Positions 52,832 to 64,000 of a stretch of DNA of 64,000 nt are shown here, piece after piece. This stretch comes from Zeimonas sediminis. GTDB lineage: Bacteria > Pseudomonadota > Gammaproteobacteria > Burkholderiales > Burkholderiaceae_E. The notes under the pieces were generated by a model, which was not told where the DNA came from, ran no database searches, and saw only the letters and a list, made by a program, of their open reading frames with translations. How positions within the stretch are numbered: the first letter of the stretch is position 1; every line of letters begins with the position of its first letter. The DNA lies in the NCBI RefSeq assembly GCF_023721795.1, contig NZ_JAMQYE010000001.1, positions 2,887,671 through 2,951,670 of the forward strand, given 5' to 3'. The position numbers and the translations under genes are program-made.

Positions 52832-53731
52832 ATGCGCTCCTGGCTTTCGCGGGTGACGATCGTCACGCTGGTCCTGCTGCTCGTCGGCTGCTCGTCGGCG
52901 CAGTTCGGCTATTCCACGCTGCCCTGGTTGCTGACCTGGCGGTTCGAGCGCGACCTGGGGCTGGACGAGGACCAGCGCTGGCTGGTCAAGGAGCGCATCG
53001 ACGCGCTGCAGCGCTGGCACCGGGCCAGCGAGCTGCCGCGCTATGCGGAGTTCCTGCGCCGGGTGGCAGCCGAGCCGGCGCCGGTGTCGGAGACGACCGT
53101 GGCGGGCTGGCGGGCCGAACTGGCCCGCGCCTGGGAGCCGATCGCCCGGCGCGCCGCGCCGGACCTCGCCGCGCTCGCGCTGACCCTTCGCCCCGAGCAG
53201 ATCGACCGTCTCGCGCGGCGCTTCGCCGAGCGCAACGACGAGCTCAGGCGCGAGTGGGGGCTGCCGGCGAACGGGCTGTCGCCAGTGGCCGCGAGCAGGG
53301 TGGCCAAGGGTGTCGACCCGCTGGTCGAGGCGCGGATCGAGCGCTTCCGCGAGCGGGCCGAGTTCTTCATGGGCAGCCTGGACGAGAAGCAGCGCGCCGC
53401 GCTCGCCCGGCTGGCCGCCGCACACCCGGCCAGCGAGGCCGACTGGATGGCCGAGCGCGAGGCGCGTCAGCGGAAGGTGCTGGCGCTTTTGCGGGGCATT
53501 GCCCGCGACCGGCCTGCGCCGGAGGTCGCCGAGGCGCGGGTGCGCGAAGCACTGCTCGCGGCGTGGGAGGGCGGCGATCCGGCGACGGCGGACCGGCTGG
53601 CCGAGGCCGCGTCGGCCACGGACCGGATCGCGGCCACCTTGCTGAACGGCGCGAGCCCCGGGCAGCGGGCCCGCGTGGCGGACCGGCTGCTCGGCTGGGC
53701 TCAGGACTTCGCGGTGATCGCGGGCCGCTGA
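52832..53731 (+). CDS. DUF6279-like lipoprotein
   Basis: A 299-residue exported helical protein. The signal ends in the lipobox LLLVGCSS (cysteine ~20). The mature part matches the DUF6279 family: FGYSTLPWLLTWRFERDLGL, DEDQRWLVKERIDALQRWHR, RYAEFLRRVAAEP, then LARAWEPIARRAAPDLAALA. It is nearly all helix, Arg-rich and may bind another protein or the membrane. No function is known to me. It is divergent from glmU. Its last 31 bases overlap the convergent symporter gene. Confidence 0.83.
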   Translation: MRSWLSRVTIVTLVLLLVGCSSAQFGYSTLPWLLTWRFERDLGLDEDQRWLVKERIDALQRWHRASELPRYAEFLRRVAAEPAPVSETTVAGWRAELARAWEPIARRAAPDLAALALTLRPEQIDRLARRFAERNDELRREWGLPANGLSPVAASRVAKGVDPLVEARIERFRERAEFFMGSLDEKQRAALARLAAAHPASEADWMAEREARQRKVLALLRGIARDRPAPEVAEARVREALLAAWEGGDPATADRLAEAASATDRIAATLLNGASPGQRARVADRLLGWAQDFAVIAGR

Positions 53732-55128
53732 TCGGCCGGTGCGGTCAGGCTGCCGATGACCATGCCGATCGCGCTGGCGACCAGGCCGATCAGTTGCGGC
53801 TCGACCGGGTCGTCGATCCCCAGCACCTCCAGCATGATCCAGGTGCCCAGGCCCAGGATCACGGCCAGCAGGGCGCCGAAGCTGTTGGCGCGCTTCCAGA
53901 ACAGGCCGGCGGCCAGCGGCACGAAGGCGCCCGCGAGCGTGATCCGGTAGGCGTTCTCGACCATGGTGTGGATCGTCGCGTCGGTGGCCACGGCATACGT
54001 GGTGACCAGCAGCGTGAAACCGGCCACCGTGTAGCGGGTCGTCCACAGGAACTGCTTGTCGGTCATCCGCGGGAAGTAGGGCTTGATCACGTTTTCGGCG
54101 AAGGTGACCGACGGGGCCAGCAGCGTGCCCGAGGCGGTGCTCATGATCACCGACAGCAGCGCGCCGAAGAACACCACCTGCAGCCAGAACGGCATGTGGT
54201 TCAGGATCATCGTGGGCAGGATCAGCTGCGTGTCGACCTCGCTCAGCTTCGTGACCATGTCCGGGTCGATAAGCTTGGCCGAGTAGGCGAGGAACAGCGG
54301 CACCGCCGCGAAGAAGAAGTAGGAGATGCCGCCCAGCGTGGTGCCCCAGACCGCCACCGTCTCGTTCTTCGACGAGTTGACCCGCTGGAAGACGTCCTGC
54401 TGCGGAATCGAGCCGAGCGCCATCGTGAGCAGCGCGGCGATCCAGCCGAGCATGTCGACCGCGTCGAGCGTGGGCAGGAAGGAGAACTTGCCCTCGGCGT
54501 GCGCCTTGGCGATCACCGTGGCCACGCCGCCCGCCTGCTCGGCGGCGTTGCCCGAGACCAGCAGCAGGCCGATCACGATCACGATCATCTGCACGAAGGT
54601 GGTCATCGCGACCGACCACATGCCGCCGAACAGCGTGTAGATCAGCACCACGCCGGCGCCGATCATCATGCCCTGGCTCATCGAGATGCTGTCTTCCGAC
54701 AGCACGTTGAAGACCAGCCCCAGCGCGGTGACCTGGGCGGCCACCCAGCCCAGGTAGGAGATCACGATGCACAGCGACAGCACCAGCTCGATCGGCCGGG
54801 TGTAGCGGATCCGGAAGAAGTCGCCCAGCGTGAGCAGGTTCATCCGGTACAGGGGCCGGGCGAACACCAGACCGAACAGGATCAGGCACAGCGAGGCCCC
54901 GAGCGGGTCGGAGATCAGGCCGCGGAAGCCCTCGTCGAGGAAGGTGGCCGAGATGCCGAGCACGGTCTCGGCGCCGAACCAGGTGGCGAAGACCATGGCC
55001 AGGACGACCGGCATCGGCAGGTTCCGGCCGGCGGTGATGTAGTCGCGGGCGTTGTGGACGCGGGTGGCGGCGAAGAGGCCGATCGCGATCGACAGCACCA
55101 GGTAGGCGATGACCAGCTGCAGCAGCAT
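53701..55128 (-). CDS. Sodium:solute symporter (SSS family)
   Basis: A 475-residue inner-membrane transporter with about 13 segments. The SSS signature is in YITAGRNLPMPVVLAMVFA, WFGAETVLGISATFLDEGFR (near 50-70), with ELVLSLCIVISYLGWVAAQV, and GSIPQQDVFQRVNSSKN. It uses the sodium gradient to import an unknown solute such as proline, pantothenate or a carboxylate. It is downstream of ubiB on the same strand (87 bases) and overlaps the 3' end of the DUF6279 gene. No regulator or partner is evident. The C-terminal end SLTAPADQRPAITAKS is typical. Confidence 0.92.
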   Translation of the reverse strand: MLLQLVIAYLVLSIAIGLFAATRVHNARDYITAGRNLPMPVVLAMVFATWFGAETVLGISATFLDEGFRGLISDPLGASLCLILFGLVFARPLYRMNLLTLGDFFRIRYTRPIELVLSLCIVISYLGWVAAQVTALGLVFNVLSEDSISMSQGMMIGAGVVLIYTLFGGMWSVAMTTFVQMIVIVIGLLLVSGNAAEQAGGVATVIAKAHAEGKFSFLPTLDAVDMLGWIAALLTMALGSIPQQDVFQRVNSSKNETVAVWGTTLGGISYFFFAAVPLFLAYSAKLIDPDMVTKLSEVDTQLILPTMILNHMPFWLQVVFFGALLSVIMSTASGTLLAPSVTFAENVIKPYFPRMTDKQFLWTTRYTVAGFTLLVTTYAVATDATIHTMVENAYRITLAGAFVPLAAGLFWKRANSFGALLAVILGLGTWIMLEVLGIDDPVEPQLIGLVASAIGMVIGSLTAPADQRPAITAKS

Positions 55129-55215
55129 GAACGTGCTCTCCCGGGGGCGGGCAGGTGGACGGAAGACAGCGTTGGAAACCGCCGGAGCCGGAACCGGCGC
55201 CGGATCGGCGCGCGA

Positions 55216-56775
55216 TTATAGAACCGCCAGCCAGGCCAGCGCGCAGAACCCCGCGATCGTCGTGGCCATGACGGCGGCGAGCCAGCGGCGGGTGCGCCGC
55301 TGCTCGGCCACCAGCCGGCGCAGCAGCTCCTGGACCGCCGGGTCGGGCTGCGGGCGGGCCTGGCGGGCCAGCGCATCGTGGGCCAGGCGGGGCAGCTCGG
55401 GCAGCAGCCGGGCCCACTGCCGGGATTCGAGCTTCATTCGCTCGACGAGGCCCTCGAACCCGATCTGCTCGCGCATCCACTTCTCGAGGATCGGCTTGGC
55501 GGTGACCCACAGGTCCAGGTCGGGGTCGAGCTGGCGGCCCAGCCCTTCGATGTTCAGCAGCGTCTTCTGCAGCAGAACCAGCTGCGGCTGGATCTCGACG
55601 TTGAAGCGGCGCGAGGCCTGGAACAGCCGCATCAGCACCAGGCCGAGCGAGATCTCGCGCAGCGGCCGGTCGAACACCGGCTCGCAGCAGGCGCGCACCG
55701 CGCCCTCCAGCTCCTCGACCCGGGTGCTGGCCGGCACCCAGCCCGACTCCACGTGCAGCTCGGCCACCCGGCGGTAGTCGCGCCGGAAGAAGGCCAGGAA
55801 GTTCTGCGCCAGGTAGTTCTTGTCGAAGTCGGACAGCGTGCCGACGATGCCGAAGTCCAGCGCGATGTAGCGGTTGAAGTCCGGCCCGGCGTCGCCGACC
55901 AGGATGTTGCCCGGGTGCATGTCGGCGTGGAAGAAGCCGTGCCGGAACACCTGCGTGAAGAAGATCTCGACGCCGTCGCGCGACAGCTTCTTCAGGTCGA
56001 TGCCGGCCGCTCGCATCCGCTCGATCTGTCCGATCGGGATGCCGCGCATCCGCTCCATCGTCAGCACGCCGGTCGAGCACCAGTCCCAGAACATCTCGGG
56101 CACCCGCAGCAGCGGCGAGTTCTCGAAGTTGCGGCGCAGCTGGGTGGCGTTGGAGGCCTCACGGATCAGGTCGAGCTCGTCGTGCAGGTACTTGTCGAAC
56201 TCGTCGATCACGTCGAGCGGGCGCAGCCGGCGGGCGTCGGCCGACACCTTGACCAGCAGGCTGCCGGCGGTGCGCAGCAGTTCCAGGTCGCGCTCGATCA
56301 CCGGCGCCATGTTCGGGCGCAGCACCTTGACCGCCACTTCGCGGCCGTCCTTGAGCCGGGCGAAGTGCACCTGCGCGATCGAGGCCGACGCGACCGGCTT
56401 GCGGTCGAACGCGTCGAACAGCTCGTCGATCGGCTTGCCCAGGCCCTTCTCGATCGCGCGCACCGCCAGCTCGCCGGGGAAGGGCGGCACCCGGTCCTGC
56501 AGCATCGCCAGCTCGTCGGCGATGTCGGGCGGCAGCAGGTCGCGGCGGGTGGACAGCACCTGCCCGAACTTCACGAAGATCGGGCCCAGGCCTTCCAGCG
56601 CCTCGCGCAGCCGCTGGCCGCGCGGCGCCTCGAGCTTGCGGCCGAGGTGAAGCAGCCGCACCATCCGCAACAGCCACGGCGAGCGCAGCGTGGCCGCCGC
56701 CCCGGAAGCGGCGATTTCGTCGAGGCCGTAGCGCCAGGCGACGAAGAGGATCTTGACGAGTCGAACGATGCGCAC
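55216..56775 (-). CDS. ubiB: UbiB-type ABC1 kinase-like protein (ubiquinone synthesis)
   Basis: A 519-residue protein starting at GTG. Motifs: KxGQ in [20 protein letters not shown], the alanine-rich loop [16 protein letters not shown] with VAVKVLRP, the catalytic [11 protein letters not shown] and the metal-site ALDFGIVG. The C-terminus has a membrane helix ([20 protein letters not shown]). It matches E. coli UbiB in length and layout more than the homologue at 13143, so I give the name. UbiB is an ATPase needed for ubiquinone synthesis. The upstream ATG frame of 65 codons overlaps the divergent HD gene and is unlikely. The start [20 protein letters not shown] is the conserved UbiB opening. 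Confidence 0.92.
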   Translation of the reverse strand: MRIVRLVKILFVAWRYGLDEIAASGAAATLRSPWLLRMVRLLHLGRKLEAPRGQRLREALEGLGPIFVKFGQVLSTRRDLLPPDIADELAMLQDRVPPFPGELAVRAIEKGLGKPIDELFDAFDRKPVASASIAQVHFARLKDGREVAVKVLRPNMAPVIERDLELLRTAGSLLVKVSADARRLRPLDVIDEFDKYLHDELDLIREASNATQLRRNFENSPLLRVPEMFWDWCSTGVLTMERMRGIPIGQIERMRAAGIDLKKLSRDGVEIFFTQVFRHGFFHADMHPGNILVGDAGPDFNRYIALDFGIVGTLSDFDKNYLAQNFLAFFRRDYRRVAELHVESGWVPASTRVEELEGAVRACCEPVFDRPLREISLGLVLMRLFQASRRFNVEIQPQLVLLQKTLLNIEGLGRQLDPDLDLWVTAKPILEKWMREQIGFEGLVERMKLESRQWARLLPELPRLAHDALARQARPQPDPAVQELLRRLVAEQRRTRRWLAAVMATTIAGFCALAWLAVL

Positions 56776-56884
56776 CGGCGGATTGTAGCGACCGGCCGGC
56801 CGCGTGCTAGATTGGCCTTCGACGGGCGCGGCGCTTCCGGACGACGCGACGCCAGGCCCGGCCCCGGACAGCGAGGAGACGACG

Positions 56885-57472
56885 ATGGACGCGACCGCGC
56901 CGCGCGCGAGCTTCACCGACATGGCCGACAGCACGGCCGATGACTGGAAGGTCATCGCCGGCCAGTTCATGCCCTACGCCGCGCAGCTGGCCGACCGGGT
57001 GCTCGATCACCTGAGGCTGCTCGACGGCGACTTCGGCGGCTTTCCGGTCGACCGGCTGACCCACAGCCTGCAGACCGCCACCCGTGCCGAGCGGGACGGC
57101 CGCGACGAGGAATACGTGGTCTGCGCGCTGCTGCACGACATCGGCGACACGCTCGGCTCCTGGAACCATCCGGACATCGCGGCGGCGATCCTGAAGCCCT
57201 TCGTTCGCCCCGAGTACCACTTCATGGTGGAAAAGCACGGGATCTTCCAGGGCTATTATTTCTTCCACCACCTGGGCATGGACCGCAACGCGCGCGACGC
57301 TTTCCGCGACGATCCGCGCTACGGCCTGGTCGAGGAGTTCTGCGCGAAGTACGACGCGCCGGCCTTCGACCCCGGCTACGACACGCTTCCGCTGTCGCAC
57401 TTCGAGCCGATGGTGCGGCGCCTGTTCGCGGCGCCGCGCCAGTCGGTCTACAAGGACGCGGCGCCGGAGTGA
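56885..57472 (+). CDS. HD-domain metalloprotein, PhnZ/TmpB-like diiron oxygenase candidate
   Basis: A 195-residue soluble protein. The HD motif is LLHDIGD at ~78-84, preceded by [15 protein letters not shown] second pair of histidines is in [12 protein letters not shown] and, 23 residues on, [12 protein letters not shown]; a last acid is in [12 protein letters not shown]. This His...His-Asp...His...His...Asp order is like the PhnZ/TmpB/MIOX mixed-valence diiron oxygenases, rather than ordinary phosphohydrolases, though many uncharacterised HD proteins share it. It would oxidise a C-H bond, perhaps of a phosphonate or polyol. It is divergent from ubiB and converges with the TonB-receptor gene. 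Start ATG has GCGAGGAGACG ahead. Confidence 0.8.
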   Translation: MDATAPRASFTDMADSTADDWKVIAGQFMPYAAQLADRVLDHLRLLDGDFGGFPVDRLTHSLQTATRAERDGRDEEYVVCALLHDIGDTLGSWNHPDIAAAILKPFVRPEYHFMVEKHGIFQGYYFFHHLGMDRNARDAFRDDPRYGLVEEFCAKYDAPAFDPGYDTLPLSHFEPMVRRLFAAPRQSVYKDAAPE

Positions 57473-57527
57473 GCGCGGCGGCCCGGGAGCGCGCCGGGCT
57501 GGGCCGGCGCGGGCCCCGGATCCCGAG

Positions 57528-61706
<4,179 letters not shown>

Positions 61707-61716
61707 TGCGCGCTGC

Positions 61717-63000
61717 GTGACACAGTCTCCTCGTGAGCTTCGGGCGGCCTGCTGTGGTCGCCCTTTTTTCTTTCGGCGCGTCCGCCGCGGGGCGGTCGCG
61801 CTTTTCTCGCTCGGCGCTGCCGCGCTCTGCTCGATCGGGCCCGCCGCGGCTGCGGGAGCCGCGGCCGTGGAAGCCGCGGGTGCCGGCGCCGACTGGATCC
61901 TGGCGGCCGGCGACGATGGACGCCGGCTCGCGCTGCTCGAGTGCTCGAGCGGCCGCAGCCTGGGCAGCCTGGAGCTTCCCGACGCACTGGCGGGCGCGCC
62001 GGCGATGGCCCGGCTGGGCGGCGAGGGCCCGTCCGGATGGCGCGCGTTCGCGATCGTCGGCGGGCGGCTGGCGGCCTTCGACTTGCCGTCGTTCCGGCAC
62101 GCGGGCTCGGCGGCGACGGTTCCTGGGGCAAGCAGGCTGGCGGCTTCCGGGCCGGGTGCGGACCTCGTCGCGGTCGGCGGTGCCGGCGCCGAGCCGCTGC
62201 GGATCCACGACGCTCGCACGCTGGCCACCGTGCACCGCTATCTGCCAGATTCGCCGGCGCGCGTCGGCGCCCTGGCGAGCGTGCCGGGCCGCGCGAGCTT
62301 CCTGGCCGGCTTCGCCGAGCAGGCCGCGGCGCCCGAGACCTGGGAGCTCGCCTTGGCGAGCGACGCGCCGCCGGTGCTGAAAGGGCTGGTGCACGACTAC
62401 CGGATGGGCGAGGCGGTGGCCCTGCCCGGTCGCTTCACGCCGCGCGTGGCCCCGGTGGCCTCGCACACGGCAGGGCTGCTCGCCGGGCCGGCTCCCTACG
62501 AGTGGCTGCGGATCGACACGGCCGGCAGGGTGTCGGTGCTGCACCTCGAGGTCCGCCGGGAGATCGCCCGCCTGCCCGAGCCACGGGAGCCCTGGCTGGC
62601 AGCGGCCTGGCGCGGCGAGACCGCTCGCGGCTGGCTGGTCGGCGTGCGGGACGACGCGCAGCTGATGCGCTTCGAGTCCGGCAGCTGGCGGCTCACGCCG
62701 CCCGCGCAGCTGCCGGGCAGTTTGCTCGCGCTGCTGCCGCTGGGCGCGGGCGTGGTGTCGACCGCGGGGTCGAGCGCGGGGTCGAGCGCGGGGTCGAGCG
62801 CGCGGGCGGCCGCGGCGCTGAGGGTCGACGGCGGCGTGGCGCTGGCGGTGGTGGACGGCGCCAGCCTCGCGGCGAAAGCGCGGCCGCGGGTCGAGGCAGC
62901 GCCCGAGGGCGTGGCGCTGCGCGCGTCGGCCGACGGGCGTTGCGTGGCGATGATCGACGGTTCGGGACGCTGGCTCGACGCGGTGCGCGCCGCCGAGTGA
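61717..63000 (+). CDS. Exported beta-propeller-like protein, possibly haem-d1/NirF-like
   Basis: A 427-residue exported protein. The GTG start gives MTQSPRELRAACCGRP, an RR motif and a strong hydrophobic signal (GAVALFSLGAAALCSIGPAA). The mature part has repeats of beta strands: WILAAGDDGRRLALLECSSG, then GWRAFAIVGGRLAAFDLPS and ARVGALASVPGRASFLAGF. The general layout is like NirF/NirN d1 proteins (a strand-rich propeller with a DxGRxLxLxExSS-type start), but key histidines are not clear, so this is only a possibility. A terminator-like hairpin lies inside its first 20 codons. An in-frame 12-base repeat (GCGGGGTCGAGC three times at 62764-62799) encodes AGSS units. It follows nirS by 10 bases. 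Confidence 0.7.
   Translation: MTQSPRELRAACCGRPFFFRRVRRGAVALFSLGAAALCSIGPAAAAGAAAVEAAGAGADWILAAGDDGRRLALLECSSGRSLGSLELPDALAGAPAMARLGGEGPSGWRAFAIVGGRLAAFDLPSFRHAGSAATVPGASRLAASGPGADLVAVGGAGAEPLRIHDARTLATVHRYLPDSPARVGALASVPGRASFLAGFAEQAAAPETWELALASDAPPVLKGLVHDYRMGEAVALPGRFTPRVAPVASHTAGLLAGPAPYEWLRIDTAGRVSVLHLEVRREIARLPEPREPWLAAAWRGETARGWLVGVRDDAQLMRFESGSWRLTPPAQLPGSLLALLPLGAGVVSTAGSSAGSSAGSSARAAAALRVDGGVALAVVDGASLAAKARPRVEAAPEGVALRASADGRCVAMIDGSGRWLDAVRAAE
61742..61769 (+). terminator. Rho-independent terminator after nirS
   Basis: GGGCGGCC (61742-61749) and GGTCGCCC (61756-61763) form an 8-base stem, with one G-U pair, and a 6-base loop, TGCTGT. A run of six T follows at once. It lies 36 bases after the nirS stop and inside the start of the next gene; transcription of that gene may be attenuated here. 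Confidence 0.75.
62764..62799 (+). repeat. Three tandem 12-base repeats in the propeller-like gene
   Basis: GCGGGGTCGAGC occurs three times in a row without mismatch. The unit is a multiple of three, so changes in copy number would keep the frame and change the number of AGSS units in a flexible loop. This may be variable between strains. Confidence 0.7.
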
Positions 63001-63070
63001 GCCGACGCGGGCGCGGCCCCGGACCTGGGGCCACGGGACGTGGAGCCCCGCCGAGGCGCGGCGCGCCGGC

Positions 63071-63460
63071 TCAGAGCGGGCCGATCAGCGGCAGCGACTT
63101 GTAGCGGGCCGCCCAGACGATCGCCGCGAACACCGCGATCGCGGCCGCGCCGGCGCCGATCCGCACACCGCGGGTGCGGCCGCGCTTGAGCGCCACGGTG
63201 CCGAGCACGATGTAGGCGAGCAGCGCGACGACCTTGAACCCGAGCCAGCCGGCCGACCACGGCGCGACACCGGCCTGCACCGCCAGCAGGATCGCACTGG
63301 CCAGCAGCACCGTATCGACGATGTGAGGAAGCACTTTCGCGGCACGCGCCTGCAGCAGCGGCGAGCCGCGGATCATCCACGCGTAACGCAGCACGAAGCC
63401 GGCGATGCTGAGCGTGGCCGCGGTGGCGTGGATGTGCTTGAGGATCAGGTAGTCGGGCAT
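63071..63460 (-). CDS. SirB2-like small membrane protein
   Basis: A 129-residue membrane protein of the SirB2 / DUF family. It has four hydrophobic segments. Features: MPDYLILKHIHATAATLSIA, GFVLRYAWMIRGSPLLQARA, VLPHIVDTVLLASAILLAV, then GWLGFKVVALLAYIVLGTVA. These match the SirB2 pattern (HIHATAATLS with a conserved His pair). The name comes from Salmonella, where it was linked to invasion regulation, but function is not established. Its ATG shares a base with the stop of the upstream MFS gene, so the two are coupled. Confidence 0.85.
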   Translation of the reverse strand: MPDYLILKHIHATAATLSIAGFVLRYAWMIRGSPLLQARAAKVLPHIVDTVLLASAILLAVQAGVAPWSAGWLGFKVVALLAYIVLGTVALKRGRTRGVRIGAGAAAIAVFAAIVWAARYKSLPLIGPL

Positions 63461-64000
63461 CAGTGGCGATGGGGCGTGTCGGCGATGCTTCGCGTGATCA
63501 CCGGCGGCTGCTCGCCGATGTGGAAGGAGTGCCTGAGGTCGCGCAGCGCCTCGTCGGCCGCGGTGAGCCGGTCGAAGTGCCGCAGGTGCTCGAGCCAGGA
63601 CTCGTCGACCATGTACTCGACGAAGCGACCCGGGTCGGACACGTCGCGGAACAGTTCCCAGGACAGCGCGCCGCGGCTGAGCCGGCGCCGGCCGGTCTCC
63701 TGCATCAGCTCGCGGAACTCGGCGGCGCGGGCCGGGTCGATCCGGTACTCGATCGTGACCAGCACCGGGCCGTCGCGCGGATCGAACTGCCAGGCCGGCA
63801 CCGGCGCCTTGATCCGGTGCGTGGGGGTCAGGTCCTCGACCGCGGTGCCTTCCAGCGTGCGGCCCCGGGTCAGCCACAGCGCGGCCACGCCGGCGGCAGC
63901 CGCCGCCACGATGCTGGTGCGCAGGTCGGTCAGCGTGGCCACTTGCCCCCAGAGCGCCGCGCCGATCGCGCTGCCGCCCATGATCGCCATCTGGTAGGTG
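63460..64000 (-). CDS. MFS transporter with C-terminal monooxygenase-like domain (5' end cut)
   Basis: The window ends inside this gene, so only its last ~180 residues are seen. They have two membrane helices (GGSAIGAALWGQVATLTDL and VAAAAAGVAALWLT), then a soluble domain of ~110 residues: TIEYRIDPARAAEFRELMQE, ALSWELFRDVSDPGRFVEYM, ESWLEHLRHFDRLT and SFHIGEQPPVI. That domain is like the ABM-type (antibiotic monooxygenase) tail found in a group of MFS_3 proteins near EntS. The full protein should be 500-560 residues. The SirB2 gene follows with a one-base overlap. Substrate is unknown. Confidence 0.85.
   Translation of the reverse strand, partial: TYQMAIMGGSAIGAALWGQVATLTDLRTSIVAAAAAGVAALWLTRGRTLEGTAVEDLTPTHRIKAPVPAWQFDPRDGPVLVTIEYRIDPARAAEFRELMQETGRRRLSRGALSWELFRDVSDPGRFVEYMVDESWLEHLRHFDRLTAADEALRDLRHSFHIGEQPPVITRSIADTPHRH

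Overview
The window is about 70% GC, densely coded, with short intergenic gaps and many 1-8 nt gene overlaps. The gene content points to a betaproteobacterium of the order Burkholderiales: a Bug/TctC solute receptor, IorAB/NicAB-type molybdenum hydroxylase, SorAB sulfite dehydrogenase, cytochrome cd1 nitrite reductase (NirS) and several LysR regulators. It looks chromosomal, since glmS, glmU, ubiB and a fadH-type gene are present. I found no transposase, integrase, phage gene, CRISPR array, rRNA or tRNA. The organism is probably a facultative denitrifier that can oxidise reduced sulfur compounds and aromatic or heteroaromatic carbon sources. This assignment is inferred from gene content only.

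Layout. 1-3269: end of a LysR gene, then a sulfur/thiol block (rhodanese lipoprotein, divergent SQR-like flavoprotein, glutaredoxin-DsbD-like membrane protein). 3262-8436: GMC oxidoreductase, an AroE-like dehydrogenase overlapping an MFS transporter, and a kelch lipoprotein. 8468-12290: a tightly coupled three-gene operon of a membrane sensor, a sensor/HAMP-like/MFS fusion, and a periplasmic binding protein. 12475-19446: DUF6781-like protein with an ABC1/UbiB kinase, LysR with divergent lipoprotein hydrolase, GIY-YIG-like protein, di-haem peroxidase, YbaK. 19516-28939: a molybdenum-hydroxylase catabolic cluster under a GntR/FadR regulator, with a divergent FAH hydrolase and 2-hydroxyacid dehydrogenase, then GFA and KSTD-like genes. 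28945-30967: barstar-like protein, sorA, sorB. 31124-39415: a SARP-type regulator, a small repeat protein with a truncated globin, a HilA-like regulator, an outer-membrane barrel, and an LrgA/LrgB pair. 39429-49001: serine hydrolase, extradiol dioxygenase and DoxX with divergent LysR, a hydrolase plus aromatic monooxygenase, VapBC, and a FadH-type reductase. 49002-56775: glmS and glmU with an unusual repeat array behind glmS, DUF6279 lipoprotein, sodium symporter, UbiB. 56885-64000: HD-domain protein, TonB receptor, nirS, a beta-propeller-like protein, SirB2-like protein and a truncated MFS gene.

How the genes work together. Three respiratory or redox themes recur: sulfur oxidation (SQR-like, rhodanese, SorAB), denitrification (NirS with FNR/DNR-like sites shared with a TonB receptor) and peroxide/NO handling (di-haem peroxidase, globin). 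The molybdenum hydroxylase, Bug receptor, FAH hydrolase and hydroxyacid dehydrogenase form a plausible uptake-and-oxidation pathway; tandem ATTGGT half-sites in front of both arms suggest one regulator.

The least-explained items are the sensor-MFS-binding-protein operon, the 125-bp repeats that carry glmS 3'-end-like sequence, the translational coupling of a barstar-like protein to SorAB, and a nirS terminator placed inside the start of the next gene. Long open frames antisense to real genes are common here because of the GC content and were left out.
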